A stretch of DNA of 64,000 nt, from the NCBI GenBank assembly GCA_022834735.1, contig BQKD01000001.1:225659-289658 (forward strand), in the 5' to 3' direction. The translations under genes were made by a program, and so were the position numbers. The notes under the pieces are model-generated. The model saw only the letters and a program-made list of their open reading frames with translations, did no database searches and was not told the DNA's origin. Source of the DNA: Erysipelotrichaceae bacterium OPF54. GTDB lineage: Bacteria; Bacillota_I; Bacilli_A; Erysipelotrichales; Erysipelotrichaceae. Of the stretch, positions 23,987 to 33,211 are shown in pieces; positions within the stretch are counted from its first letter, which is position 1; each line of letters begins with the position of its first letter.

Positions 23987-24676
23987 TTAAGATTTTTGTT
24001 CCTTCCTTTTCAGCGCGTTTCTGAGCACCAGGACATCTCCGCCAAGAAGAAGGGCTGCGATCAGCGTAACAAAATGGCCGAAAAACCGGGAACAGAACGC
24101 GCCTATGATCACGAAGACAAGGAAGGTGACGACCAGGATCAGGCTCAAAAAGAACCGGTACAGATCGTCGCTGTCTTTTAGATGAATGTAGCGCACCATT
24201 GTCTCGACCGCTTCGCGCAGGTTTCCATTCAGATACACTGTCGCGAGCGGAATGTTGTGGATGCGCCGGAACACGATAGCCTGCATGCCGCACACCAGTC
24301 CGAACAGCGGATTGGCAAGGGCGTTCCATGACAGGGGCATGAAGCTTGCGGCGATCACGAGCAGCGTTTCGCAAAGCGCGGCCCTCAGCCGCCACTTTTT
24401 CAATTTGTCGTGCATGTGAAAGCGGGTGCCGATCGTCACCCCGATCATGAACAGCAGGACAGGAAATGTATATTTCAGGATCTGGGAAAAATCGCCTTTG
24501 GCAATATCCATGCCCAGATACAGCAGGTTTCCTGTCTGGCTGGACGCAAAGACCTTTCCCCGCGTCATATAGCACCCTGCATCCATGATCCCTACGGCCG
24601 CACTGGCCAGGATGCCGACAGAGAGCGAATCGTCATCGTTTTTTTCGTCTGCGATGATCTTTTTGACCGGACCCAT
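23987..24676 (-). CDS. YoaK/DUF1275 family membrane protein
   Basis: A 229-aa integral membrane protein with five to six hydrophobic segments. The family hallmarks are near the N-terminus: GIMDAGCYMTRGKVFASSQT and GNLLYLGMDIAKGD, followed by GLVCGMQAIVFRRI. DUF1275 proteins have no firmly established function; some are suggested transporters. Single gene with an AGGTGAAAC ribosome-binding site, sharing direction with the pyrophosphatase upstream of it (60-bp gap). Confidence 0.88.
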   Translation of the reverse strand: MGPVKKIIADEKNDDDSLSVGILASAAVGIMDAGCYMTRGKVFASSQTGNLLYLGMDIAKGDFSQILKYTFPVLLFMIGVTIGTRFHMHDKLKKWRLRAALCETLLVIAASFMPLSWNALANPLFGLVCGMQAIVFRRIHNIPLATVYLNGNLREAVETMVRYIHLKDSDDLYRFFLSLILVVTFLVFVIIGAFCSRFFGHFVTLIAALLLGGDVLVLRNALKRKEQKS

Positions 24677-24736
24677 AGTTTCACCTGCCTTTTGTATTAT
24701 GATACAAACAACCGGTAAGTTTGAAAAAGGCTTTGC

Positions 24737-26338
24737 CTAGGAATCGAGAAGCGTGCTCGTGATCATGGGCAGGATCTGCTTCTTCCTTGACAGCACGTTT
24801 TCGTGGAACAAGCCGTTCTCGAACAGATTTTTCTCCTTGCCGCCAAAATAGAAGTACGACCCTTTTTTCAAAATATCGGTAAAGACGAACACGAACAGAT
24901 CGGCATTTTTCTGCCTGGCCTGCTCGTCAGCCGTCTGCATGATCTGCTCTTTCGTGAACACGATCTCGTCGATGCTCGGAATGATAGCCTGGGCGATGAG
25001 GACGTTTTTGTCATCGATCAGAAACGCTTTGACATCGCCCCGGGCAAAATCGGCCAGCGACTTTTCCTTGCAGTTGGAAGACATAAAATAAATGTCGTAA
25101 GCCAGATCGTCGATCTCGATCCCGGCAATTTCTGCCAGGCGGGCCGCGATCCGCTTATCTTTTTCGGTCGTGGTCGGCGACTGAAAATTCATCGTGTCCG
25201 AAATGATCGCACTCAGCAGAAGGCCGGCCATGTTTTTTTCGATCTCGGCCTCCTGCTCAAAATACATGGATGCCACGATCGTCGACGTGCTCCCGATGAT
25301 CTCGTTGCGGAAATAAATGGGCCTGGATGTCGAAAAGTCATTGATCCGGTGATGATCGATCACTTCAAGGATGACAGCCTTTTCGATATTCGGGACCGAC
25401 TGGGAAAACTCGTTGTGATCGACCAGGATGATCGACTTGTTTTCGTAGTCGATCCCGGCATCTTTGGATAAATACCCGACAAGCCGTTCGGAATTGTCGA
25501 TGACCGGATAGGCGCGGAAACGATCCTTGCGCATCTTCTTGGCCGCCTCTTCCATAAAATCGTTGATATGGAACAGGTGGACTTTTCTTGACATGAGCTG
25601 GCCGATCCGGGGCGCAAAAAACAAATAGCGCGACGTGTTCATCGAACCGTGTCCCGACACGATGACAGGACAGCCGTTCTTTTTTGCCAGCTCGAGCACT
25701 TCCGGATCCACGGTCGTGCACCATACCAGGATCAGCATGCCGGCACCGGCCTCGATCACCTGCTTCTGGCTTGGCACATCGTCGCCAATGATCACGATCC
25801 GGTCCTTGACCTGATAGCGGTCCGCTTTGTGTCTTGACAACGTGACAATGCTCACTTTTCCGTTCAGATGCAGCGTATCGCAGTCGACCAGGATGTTGCC
25901 ATCCAGCGTGGCGGCCACATCCTTTACCCGAACGTCTTTGAGCAGATCGATCCCTAATGCCGTGTCGGCCAGGGCCATCGATCCCAGATCATTGGTGGTG
26001 ATCATTCCTTTGACATGCTGGCATTTGTCGACGACCGCAAGAAACGGCTGCCGGCACCGGCTCATCTTTTCGAGCGTCTCAAAAATCGTTGCCTCCTCCC
26101 CGATACAGAAGGGCCGGTCGAGCGGCATGTCCGCAAGACGGATCCTGGCATCATCGAGCCTGGCCGGCACATCAAAATGAAACCGGTTGAGGATGTATTT
26201 TGTTTCATCGCTGATCTCGCCCAGACGGCATGCCATAGCCGGAAATCCGTTGATTCGTTTTAAAGCAGCGTAGCTTAAGGCGGCCACGATCGAGTCCGTA
26301 TCCGGATGACGGTGGCCCGTAACATAAATCATATTCAT
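24737..26338 (-). CDS. ppaC: Manganese-dependent inorganic pyrophosphatase with CBS/DRTGG insert
   Basis: A 533-aa family II pyrophosphatase that hydrolyses pyrophosphate in the cytoplasm. The DHH domain has GHRHPDTDSIVAALSY and, later, EVIDHHRINDF; the DHHA2 domain holds IGSTSTIVA and AIISDTMNF. Between them lie a CBS pair (EEATIFETLEKMSRCRQPFL, GMITTNDLGS; KDRFRAYPVIDNSERLVGYL) and a DRTGG domain, the regulatory insert of adenine-nucleotide-controlled enzymes. It is divergent from the cca gene. Confidence 0.93.
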   Translation of the reverse strand: MNMIYVTGHRHPDTDSIVAALSYAALKRINGFPAMACRLGEISDETKYILNRFHFDVPARLDDARIRLADMPLDRPFCIGEEATIFETLEKMSRCRQPFLAVVDKCQHVKGMITTNDLGSMALADTALGIDLLKDVRVKDVAATLDGNILVDCDTLHLNGKVSIVTLSRHKADRYQVKDRIVIIGDDVPSQKQVIEAGAGMLILVWCTTVDPEVLELAKKNGCPVIVSGHGSMNTSRYLFFAPRIGQLMSRKVHLFHINDFMEEAAKKMRKDRFRAYPVIDNSERLVGYLSKDAGIDYENKSIILVDHNEFSQSVPNIEKAVILEVIDHHRINDFSTSRPIYFRNEIIGSTSTIVASMYFEQEAEIEKNMAGLLLSAIISDTMNFQSPTTTEKDKRIAARLAEIAGIEIDDLAYDIYFMSSNCKEKSLADFARGDVKAFLIDDKNVLIAQAIIPSIDEIVFTKEQIMQTADEQARQKNADLFVFVFTDILKKGSYFYFGGKEKNLFENGLFHENVLSRKKQILPMITSTLLDS

Positions 26339-26411
26339 AATCAGATTCTACCATATGCTCTATAATTAGACTCGTATGTTAAAATAAATAATGTGCAACA
26401 GAAAGGAACTT

Positions 26412-27731
26412 ATGTATCTTCCAGAACAAATAAAAACAATTATCCATACATATGAAGAACACGGGTTCGAATGTTTCGTGGTCGGAGGAAGTGTGCGCGA
26501 CAGCCTGCTCGAAAGGCCTGTCAGCGATTACGACCTCTGCACGAACGCTTTGCCCGAACAGACGATGGCGCTGTTCGGCCATACGATCCCGACCGGGATC
26601 CGGCACGGAACAGTAACGATTTCGATCGACAGCCTGCTTGTCGAAGTCACGACCTATCGGATCGAATCGGGCTACAGGGACCACCGCCATCCGGATACGG
26701 TACGTTTCGTATCGGATCTTGTGTCCGATCTGGCGCGCCGCGACTTTACGATCAACGCGATCGCCTATTCGCCCCGTCAGGGATATATCGATCCGTTCGA
26801 AGGCCGAAAAGATCTGGCCCGGCAGATGATTTGCGCAGTAGGCGATCCTGACCGGCGCTTTCAGGAAGATGCGCTGCGCATGGTGCGCGCCCATCGTTTT
26901 GCGGCCCAGCTCGGCTTTGATATCGAAAGCGAAACTTTCGAAGCGATCGAGGCCAACGCGCACCTGATCAAATATGTGGCGGCGGAACGTCTGTTTGGCG
27001 AATGGCAGAAAATACTGAAAGCCAATCCGTATCAGGTCCGGAAAATGCTTTCGCTGTTCAGGCCGTGGCTGCCCGAACTGACGGCCTGCGCGTTCTGCGA
27101 GCAGAATTCGGTCTATCACGACAAGGATGTGCTCGACCATACGTTGTGCGCGATCGCTTCGCTTCCGCGTTATGACGACTTGTGTGCTTTCGCGCTCCTT
27201 CTGCACGATCTGGGCAAGCCGTATGTCCTTATTACCGGACATGATGGCAAAGACCACTTTAAAGGGCACCAGGAAGTGAGCTACGAGATCGCGCTGCGTG
27301 CGTGCAGAGATCTGAAGCTGTCCAACGAATATAAAAACACGGTGCCGGATCTGGTCCGCTATCATGACGAGATCGCTGCGCCTACTCTGGGCTGGCTGCA
27401 TAAGTTCGTGGTCGGGCTTGGCTTTGACAAAGAAAAGATGCACCGCCTGTTCATGGTGCAGTACGGGGATATCATGGCCCATTCGGCCAAAGGACAGCAG
27501 CGGCTGGCTGTCCTGAAGGAAATGATCCGTTTTTACGAACGGGAAATAGAAAAGCGTCCGGTATGTGTCGGACAGCTTGCGCTCAACGGAAAAGAAGTCA
27601 GCAGGATCGCGGGTGTGTATGGAAAGGAGATCGGCACTACGTTGAAGGAACTGCTCGATCATGCTTTTTATTGCCCGCAGGACAATACAAAAGAAGGGCT
27701 GACCCATTATTTAGAAAAGAAGAGGAAATGA
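26412..27731 (+). CDS. cca: CCA tRNA nucleotidyltransferase with HD domain
   Basis: A 439-aa class II enzyme that adds or repairs the tRNA 3' CCA end. The nucleotidyltransferase head shows VVGGSVRDSLL and SDYDLCTNALPE (metal ligands); LARRDFTINAIAYS and ALRMVRAHRFA are the neck motifs. An HD domain follows (DHTLCAIASLPR, LLHDLGKP). AGAAAGGAACTT fixes ATG 26412. A TATAAT at 26361 lies in the divergent intergenic region. It is followed after 4 bp by rmuC. Confidence 0.92.
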   Translation: MYLPEQIKTIIHTYEEHGFECFVVGGSVRDSLLERPVSDYDLCTNALPEQTMALFGHTIPTGIRHGTVTISIDSLLVEVTTYRIESGYRDHRHPDTVRFVSDLVSDLARRDFTINAIAYSPRQGYIDPFEGRKDLARQMICAVGDPDRRFQEDALRMVRAHRFAAQLGFDIESETFEAIEANAHLIKYVAAERLFGEWQKILKANPYQVRKMLSLFRPWLPELTACAFCEQNSVYHDKDVLDHTLCAIASLPRYDDLCAFALLLHDLGKPYVLITGHDGKDHFKGHQEVSYEIALRACRDLKLSNEYKNTVPDLVRYHDEIAAPTLGWLHKFVVGLGFDKEKMHRLFMVQYGDIMAHSAKGQQRLAVLKEMIRFYEREIEKRPVCVGQLALNGKEVSRIAGVYGKEIGTTLKELLDHAFYCPQDNTKEGLTHYLEKKRK

Positions 27732-27735
27732 TTTT

Positions 27736-28701
27736 ATGGATCTTTTGATCATACTGCTGCTGATCGTGCTGCTCGTGTGCGTTCTTGTGCTGTTTGTGTA
27801 TCTGCTGTCGCAGAACCGGCATGCCAGCCAGATCAATGCGGCACTGCTGGCAAAAAACCAGGAAGTGCTCACCAATTCGGGATTGTCCGATCAGAAGGTG
27901 GTGTCGCGTTTTGACACGATCCTGTCCCAGATGCAGGCTCTGCAGAAAAACCAGATCCATTCGGCTGATTCGCTCGAATGGGTGCAGGAACAGGTGGAGG
28001 GCATGGCCCAGGTCATGACCAATACGAAGCGGCGCGGAAACTGGGGCGAGTATCAGCTCGACTATCTGCTCGGAACGTATCTTGGCGAAAACGATACGAT
28101 CTTTACGACCCAGTATACTTTGCCTAACGGAAAGATCGCGGACGTCGCTCTCCATCTGCCTGGAACAAAGCAGGTGCTGTGCATCGACTCCAAATTTCCG
28201 ATGGAAAATTTTATGCGCATGGATGACGATCCGGAAAGCCGGGACTACTATCTGCGCCTGTTCATGCAGAATATCAAAAAGCATATCGATGATATTGCCG
28301 GCAAATATATCAATGCCTATACGGCACCGCAGGCTCTGATGTTCATTCCGAGCGAAGCGATCTATCAGTTCATCTGCGGCAACTGCGATACACTGTTCAG
28401 CTACGCGCTCCAGAAACATGTCATGATCACTTCGCCGACAACGCTTGTCGGCATCCTGTTCACGCTGCAGGCGAGCACGAACGATTTTTACCGCGCCAGC
28501 CATCTGGAAGAGATCGAAAAAGAGCTGTTCAAGCTCAAGGAGGATATCGGCCGTCTGGAAGAGCGGACCGAAAAGTCCCTGAAATCGCTGGATGCGCTTG
28601 GCAAGCAGTTTCAGAACGTGTATATTTCGGCGCGCAAGATCAGCACGCGCTTTGACTCCATGATCGAAGGAAAGGACGGGTACAATGATCTCAACGATTA
28701 A
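27736..28701 (+). CDS. rmuC: RmuC-family DNA recombination protein
   Basis: A 321-aa protein with an N-terminal membrane helix (LLIILLLIVLLVCVLVLFVY), a short coiled coil, and the RmuC nuclease-like core: RRGNWGEYQLDYLL, LPNGKIADVALHLPG and VLCIDSKFPMENF. A C-terminal coiled coil (ELFKLKEDIGRLEERTEKSL) follows. RmuC limits inversions at short repeats in E. coli. It overlaps the macrodomain gene by 17 bp. Confidence 0.92.
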   Translation: MDLLIILLLIVLLVCVLVLFVYLLSQNRHASQINAALLAKNQEVLTNSGLSDQKVVSRFDTILSQMQALQKNQIHSADSLEWVQEQVEGMAQVMTNTKRRGNWGEYQLDYLLGTYLGENDTIFTTQYTLPNGKIADVALHLPGTKQVLCIDSKFPMENFMRMDDDPESRDYYLRLFMQNIKKHIDDIAGKYINAYTAPQALMFIPSEAIYQFICGNCDTLFSYALQKHVMITSPTTLVGILFTLQASTNDFYRASHLEEIEKELFKLKEDIGRLEERTEKSLKSLDALGKQFQNVYISARKISTRFDSMIEGKDGYNDLND

Positions 28702-29209
28702 AGGAGATATTACGGGATTGGATTTTGATATGATCGTCAATGCGGCGAACGCGCATTTTGCCAGAGGAGGCGGTGTGTGCGGCGCCATTTTTGCCAAGGC
28801 AGGCCCTGAGCTGGATGCCTTCTGCGCCAAACTTCCAAAAGGAAAGGCGGGCGATGTGCGGATCTCTCCGGCTTTCGGACTGCCCAGCAAGGCCATCCTG
28901 CATGCTGTCGGTCCGATCTATGAAGGAACGAAGGAAAACGCGCAGGCGCTGGCTGGCTGCTACTGGAATTGTGTGGCGATGGCCTATCAGTACAAAAGAG
29001 AACATGATCTGGAGCGTCTCTCGCTTGCCTTCCCATGCATTTCGACAGGAATTTACGGCTATCCGCATGAGGCGGCGTGCGACATTGCCGTAAGGACGAT
29101 ACGCAAGATCCGCTCGGCTTTTCCGGACACGAAATCGATCGATATCATTTTCGTGTGCTACGAGCAGATCGACTACGAGCTGTACAAGAAGGCGCTGAAA
29201 GAACTATGA
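28685..29209 (+). CDS. Macrodomain protein, probable O-acetyl-ADP-ribose deacetylase
   Basis: A 174-aa single macrodomain of YmdB/TARG type. The ADP-ribose site is seen in MIVNAANAHFARGGGVCGAI, AILHAVGPIY and FPCISTGIYGYPHEAA. It would hydrolyse ADP-ribosyl esters in the cytoplasm. It overlaps rmuC upstream and the methyltransferase gene downstream by 4 bp, so all belong to one unit. Confidence 0.92.
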   Translation: MISTIKGDITGLDFDMIVNAANAHFARGGGVCGAIFAKAGPELDAFCAKLPKGKAGDVRISPAFGLPSKAILHAVGPIYEGTKENAQALAGCYWNCVAMAYQYKREHDLERLSLAFPCISTGIYGYPHEAACDIAVRTIRKIRSAFPDTKSIDIIFVCYEQIDYELYKKALKEL

Positions 29210-29745
29210 AAACGATGGTGGAAATCGCCCATTCGTTTCTTTCTCCTGCTCTGCACAGGCAGGCGGTCTGTGTTGATGCCACGTTCGGACAGGGAAAGGA
29301 TACGGACTGGTTCGTAAAACGAAAGGTTGGCAAAGTGTACGCGTTCGATATCCAGGAACATCTGATCGAAAGAAGGAAAAACGATTTTCAAAGCCATGTG
29401 CGGCTGATCGCGGATTCGCATGCCAGCATGGGCCGGTATGTCAAAGAGGATGTGGATGCCATGATCTTCAATTTCGGCTTCTGTCCGCACGAAGACCCTT
29501 CTGTCACGACAATGCCTTCTGAAAGCGTCAAAGCGATCGGGGCGGGGCTGAAGCGGCTTCGCATCAAAGGACGGATGGCGCTTGTGATCTATCCACACCA
29601 GTTCGGCAAGCAGGAGAGCGAAGCGATCGAAGCGTTTCTGAAACCGGTCGATCCCCATATTGTTTCGATCCAGAAAGTGTGCGGCCTCAACATTCATACA
29701 GGGCCGTATGCGATCCTGCTCGAAAAGCGGAAAGAATGGAAATGA
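29206..29745 (+). CDS. mnmM: MnmM/YtqB-like class I methyltransferase
   Basis: A 179-aa SAM-dependent methyltransferase with VCVDATFGQGKDTDWFV (SAM motif I), VYAFDIQEHLIE, MIFNFGFCPH and ALVIYPHQFGKQESEA, the pattern of the YtqB family, shown in Bacillus to methylate wobble uridines of tRNA (MnmM). In many family members the third motif reads NLGYLPGGD; here it is NFGFCPHEDPS, a variant. ATGA overlap with the macrodomain gene. Confidence 0.85.
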   Translation: MKTMVEIAHSFLSPALHRQAVCVDATFGQGKDTDWFVKRKVGKVYAFDIQEHLIERRKNDFQSHVRLIADSHASMGRYVKEDVDAMIFNFGFCPHEDPSVTTMPSESVKAIGAGLKRLRIKGRMALVIYPHQFGKQESEAIEAFLKPVDPHIVSIQKVCGLNIHTGPYAILLEKRKEWK

Positions 29746-29770
29746 AAAGCCGGATGAACAAACGATGAGG

Positions 29771-29800
29771 AAGGATCTGCATGTCAGGGTCCTTTTTTTT
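29771..29800 (+). terminator. Terminator of the cca-rmuC-macrodomain-methyltransferase unit
   Basis: AAGGATC pairs with GGTCCTT (one G-T pair) across a 10-nt loop, followed by eight T. Confidence 0.8.
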
Positions 29801-29874
29801 GCACAATGAGGATTGACGAGAGATGATCGACGACATATAATAATGATATACCATTTGATAAAAAGGAGAGGGTT

Positions 29875-30432
29875 ATGGAAGTTAAACGATCGCCGATATT
29901 TCATGATTTTTATGCGGGCCTTGTTTCAGAACAGATGGAAACATCCACAAAGCTGTACGGGGATGCTGTCTCGTTTTATGCAGATAAAGACCCGAGCCTG
30001 CCGGCCGATACATTGATGTATACGGTGGCATGCATCAATGATCCGGATCGTGTGGAAGGTCATCTGAACTGGGGCGTTTCTATGCTTGAGCCGGTGTGCG
30101 TATGTGGCGAGTGCAATATGACAAGAGGGCATTTTCACTTGGACCTGAACTGCCAGGAATACTACTGGTGCGCCAAAGGCAGCGGTCTGCTCATGCTTAT
30201 GGATGAAAAAGGGAAGTGCTGGTGCGAACAGATGGAGCCGGGCACGCTGCATAAGATCGACGGTCATCATGCGCATCGTCTGATCAATACGGGCGAGGAG
30301 CGTCTGGACGTTATTTGTGTATGGAACAGCAATGCCGGACATGACTATGCGCGTGTCGAGGCGATGCCGTTTCCTGTGCGCGTATATAAAGAAGATGGAG
30401 AAATCGTATTTAAAGAAGGGGGCAATGAATGA
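29875..30432 (+). CDS. Cupin-type (archaeal-type) glucose-6-phosphate isomerase
   Basis: A 185-aa cupin that interconverts glucose-6-phosphate and fructose-6-phosphate. Metal ligands and signature: MTRGHFHLD, QEYYWCAKGSGLLML, HAHRLINTGEERLDV and SNAGHDYARV. This fold is unrelated to the common PGI. AAAAGGAGAGGG lies ahead of the ATG. It overlaps the ManA-like gene by 4 bp, which places two fructose-6-phosphate enzymes in one operon. Confidence 0.88.
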   Translation: MEVKRSPIFHDFYAGLVSEQMETSTKLYGDAVSFYADKDPSLPADTLMYTVACINDPDRVEGHLNWGVSMLEPVCVCGECNMTRGHFHLDLNCQEYYWCAKGSGLLMLMDEKGKCWCEQMEPGTLHKIDGHHAHRLINTGEERLDVICVWNSNAGHDYARVEAMPFPVRVYKEDGEIVFKEGGNE

Positions 30433-32162
30433 TGAAAAGCTTGTATGATCCGTTTCCTAAAACGAGGATCAAAGGATATGACGATGCGGTCATTCACGGA
30501 TGGGACGCGATCGTGGAGGACCTGGATCAGAACGGAGGATCTACTCTTGTGTTCGATGCGTATCCGGGCGTGTTCGACGAGGAAGTGAAGAAAGAGCTGA
30601 AGCGAATTCCTCATGATGTGTGGATCGATGCTCTGGACATGTTCAAGGATGGAGAGACGATCAAGGAACAGCTCAAGTACAATATTACGGATGACAGGAT
30701 CTTCGGCCGGATGTATTATGGCGAGATCGATAATTTTATCGTGCCTGAAAAGCTTGAAGAGCTGCGTGATGCGGCACAGGAATCGGCTGCCCAGGGGAAA
30801 CGGGTGCTTGTGTATGGATATGGTGCCGGCCTGATCGCTTCAGGAACGCTTGTCTATCTGGATATGGCGCGCTGGGAGATCACGCTGCGCTACCGCAACG
30901 GAATGCCGAACTTCCTGGATACCAACTATGACGAAGATGCGCTGCGGAAGATCAAGCGCGGCTTCTTTATCGAATGGCGGGTTGCCGACAAGCATAAACG
31001 TTCCCTGTTCGATTCGATCGATTATTTCCTGGACACGAACAATATGGAAGATGTCAAGCTTGTCAAAAGCGATGCTGTACGCGCAGGCCTGGAACAGATG
31101 GCGCATCGTCCGTTCCGCCTTGTTCCGTATTTTGATCCGGGAGTCTGGGGCGGCCAGTGGATGAAAGAAGTATGCAACCTGGATCCGGACAAGGAAAACT
31201 ATGCATGGAGCTTTGACGGGGTGCCGGAAGAGAACTCGATCTATCTTGATTTCGGCAACGGGCATATCGAGCTGCCGGCCATGGATCTGGTGCTGTACGA
31301 GCCGAAACCGCTGCTCGGACCGAGCGTATATTCCCGCTTCGGAGCGGAGTTTCCGATCCGATTCGACTTCCTGGATACGATCGGAGGACAGAATCTGTCT
31401 TTGCAGGTGCATCCGCTGACCGAGTACATTCACCGCACGTTCGGAATGGCGTATACGCAGGACGAAAGCTACTATATCCTGGATGCCAAGGAGGGTGCCA
31501 GCGTTTATCTGGGCCTGAAGGAAGGGATCAACAAGGATCAGATGATCGAGGATCTGTATGCGGCCAACCGGGGAGAGATCCTGTTCGATGCCGAGAAATA
31601 TATCAATCGTTTTCCGGCCAAGAAACACGATCATTTCCTGATCCCGGCAGGAACATGCCACTGCTCGGGAAGCGATGCGATGGTCCTGGAAATCAGTGCT
31701 ACGCCATACTGTTTCACATTCAAGATGTGGGACTGGGCACGGGTCGGCCTGGACGGTCTGCCTCGTCCGGTCCATATCGATCACGGAAAGAAAAACATTC
31801 AATGGGATCGCACGACAAAATGGGTCGAGAAAAATCTTGTCAATGCCATTCATACGGTAAAAGAGGATGACCATGTCAAAGAGGAACATACGGGGCTGCA
31901 TGAGCTGGAATTTATCGAAACACGGCGCTTGTGGATCAAGGACGAAGCGGTAGTCGATAACGAGGATAACGTGAACATGCTCAATCTGATCGAAGGACAG
32001 AAGGCGTATATCGAAAGCCTGGATGGTTCGTTCGAACCGTTCGAAGTGCATTATGCTGAAACATTTATCGTGCCGGCCAGCGTGAAGGGCTACCGGATCG
32101 TCAATCCGACAGGAGATACGATCGGGGTGCTGCGGGCGTATGTGCGCAAGACGCAGGCATAA
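30429..32162 (+). CDS. Class I mannose-6-phosphate isomerase-like protein with extra N-terminal domain
   Basis: 577 aa. Residues from about 230 on are ManA-like: FDPGVWGGQWMKEVCN, LSLQVHPLTEYIHRTFG (zinc ligands), DESYYILDAKEGASVYLGLK and FLIPAGTCHCSG. The first 220 residues form an additional domain (GSTLVFDAYPGVFDEEV, VYGYGAGLIASGTLVYLDMA). It looks like a nucleotide-kinase fold without a Walker A lysine, so it is probably regulatory or structural. The usual ManA is about 320 aa, so this is a fusion type. Mannose-6-phosphate/fructose-6-phosphate conversion is expected. Confidence 0.82.
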   Translation: MMKSLYDPFPKTRIKGYDDAVIHGWDAIVEDLDQNGGSTLVFDAYPGVFDEEVKKELKRIPHDVWIDALDMFKDGETIKEQLKYNITDDRIFGRMYYGEIDNFIVPEKLEELRDAAQESAAQGKRVLVYGYGAGLIASGTLVYLDMARWEITLRYRNGMPNFLDTNYDEDALRKIKRGFFIEWRVADKHKRSLFDSIDYFLDTNNMEDVKLVKSDAVRAGLEQMAHRPFRLVPYFDPGVWGGQWMKEVCNLDPDKENYAWSFDGVPEENSIYLDFGNGHIELPAMDLVLYEPKPLLGPSVYSRFGAEFPIRFDFLDTIGGQNLSLQVHPLTEYIHRTFGMAYTQDESYYILDAKEGASVYLGLKEGINKDQMIEDLYAANRGEILFDAEKYINRFPAKKHDHFLIPAGTCHCSGSDAMVLEISATPYCFTFKMWDWARVGLDGLPRPVHIDHGKKNIQWDRTTKWVEKNLVNAIHTVKEDDHVKEEHTGLHELEFIETRRLWIKDEAVVDNEDNVNMLNLIEGQKAYIESLDGSFEPFEVHYAETFIVPASVKGYRIVNPTGDTIGVLRAYVRKTQA

Positions 32163-32188
32163 CAGAAAATAGAGAATAAAACGAACAG

Positions 32189-32218
32189 GAGCTGGTTTGA
32201 TGCCGGCTCTCTTTTTTT
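32189..32218 (+). terminator. Terminator after the ManA-like gene
   Basis: GAGCTGG pairs with CCGGCTC (one G-T pair), followed by TCTTTTTTT. Confidence 0.8.
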
Positions 32219-32260
32219 GCCGGGAAAATAAAAAAGCGTGGAAATCCTACGCTTTTGTGT

Positions 32261-33148
32261 TTAAAATGTCCACTCGGACTGTTCCTCGAATTCAGGAACA
32301 TATTCTTCTTCTGGCAGTTCCTGTTCTTTGCCAAGAACAATTGTACCGTTTTCTTCTTTGAGGATCGTATATCCATGATCCTGCCATGGATCGGCTGTTT
32401 GGCTTTCGATCTCTATATGCGCATAGCCGGCTCTTGCCAGTTCTTTTTCGAGTTCTGGAAGCAGACTGGCTGCCTGATTTCCTTCCAGTGTGATGAGGCG
32501 GGCGGTTCCGCGTTTTGGAAAATCAAGCACAAGATCCAGTACGGCCGCAAGGTTTTCGCCATCAAAATAGCCTACGTAAAACTTCTGGTCGAGCAAAGCG
32601 TTTTCGGGCACCTTGTACAGATCGGTACGAACCTGGCGAACGCTCTTTTTCTGCAGATGTGCTGCTTTGGCTGCGTCCTTGTCGGACAGCTTCCGTACCA
32701 GATAAGCGGATGATAAATTGGCAGGAACGATCTGATGACAGCAGTCGATCTCGTGTTCTTCGAACCAGTCGGCCAGGATGTCGGCGCCGCGCTCGATCCG
32801 GTAGGCCATATAATCATCGAGCAGACGGGCGCGTTCGAGCCGGCTGCGGTAAGGCTGGAACGGCAGCGGCTGGCGCAGGATGCCTGCCAGATCGCGCTGG
32901 ATATTTTCCGGAACAAAATCAATGTATTCGTCCATGATATCGATTTCGTTCATATCGCGTGCTTTGGGCAGCCGGATGAACTGGTGCCGGGCTTCGAGCT
33001 CGAGCGCTTCATCCATGGACATGTCCGGGTTGCGGTATTTCGGGTTCGATGATACTCTCCATACGTCTTCGGTCGTTTTGTCCAGGAACAGTTCGCTGTC
33101 CTTTCCGGTAAAAAAGCACTGCTGCGCAATTTCTTCAAGATAGATCAT
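32261..33148 (-). CDS. UPF0158-like protein with C-terminal GNAT-like region
   Basis: A 295-aa cytoplasmic protein. The N-terminal half (EALELEARHQFIRLP, EIDIMDEYIDFVPE, LLDDYMAYRIERGADILADW) has the UPF0158 pattern. The C-terminal part (FYVGYFDGENLAAVLDLVLD, GYAHIEIESQTADPWQDHGY) resembles an acetyltransferase-type beta sheet. AGAAGGAAGA precedes the ATG. No established function. Monocistronic and convergent with the isomerase operon. Confidence 0.65.
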   Translation of the reverse strand: MIYLEEIAQQCFFTGKDSELFLDKTTEDVWRVSSNPKYRNPDMSMDEALELEARHQFIRLPKARDMNEIDIMDEYIDFVPENIQRDLAGILRQPLPFQPYRSRLERARLLDDYMAYRIERGADILADWFEEHEIDCCHQIVPANLSSAYLVRKLSDKDAAKAAHLQKKSVRQVRTDLYKVPENALLDQKFYVGYFDGENLAAVLDLVLDFPKRGTARLITLEGNQAASLLPELEKELARAGYAHIEIESQTADPWQDHGYTILKEENGTIVLGKEQELPEEEYVPEFEEQSEWTF

Positions 33149-33172
33149 AGTCTTCTTCCTTCTTTCATTTTC

Positions 33173-33198
33173 TAAAAAAGCCCATCAGGGGATGGGCT
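33173..33198 (-). terminator. Terminator of the MsmK-like ATPase gene
   Basis: AGCCCATC pairs with GATGGGCT across a 4-nt loop, followed on the minus strand by TTTTTT. Confidence 0.85.
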
Positions 33199-33211
33199 GG
33201 TGTTCTATCAA

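Noticed and set aside
26379..27707. Long minus-strand frame (442 codons) opposite cca
   Set aside because: The plus strand has all CCA-adding enzyme motifs; the antisense frame comes from codon bias, as do similar long frames opposite ManA, pyrC, carB, malQ and larC.
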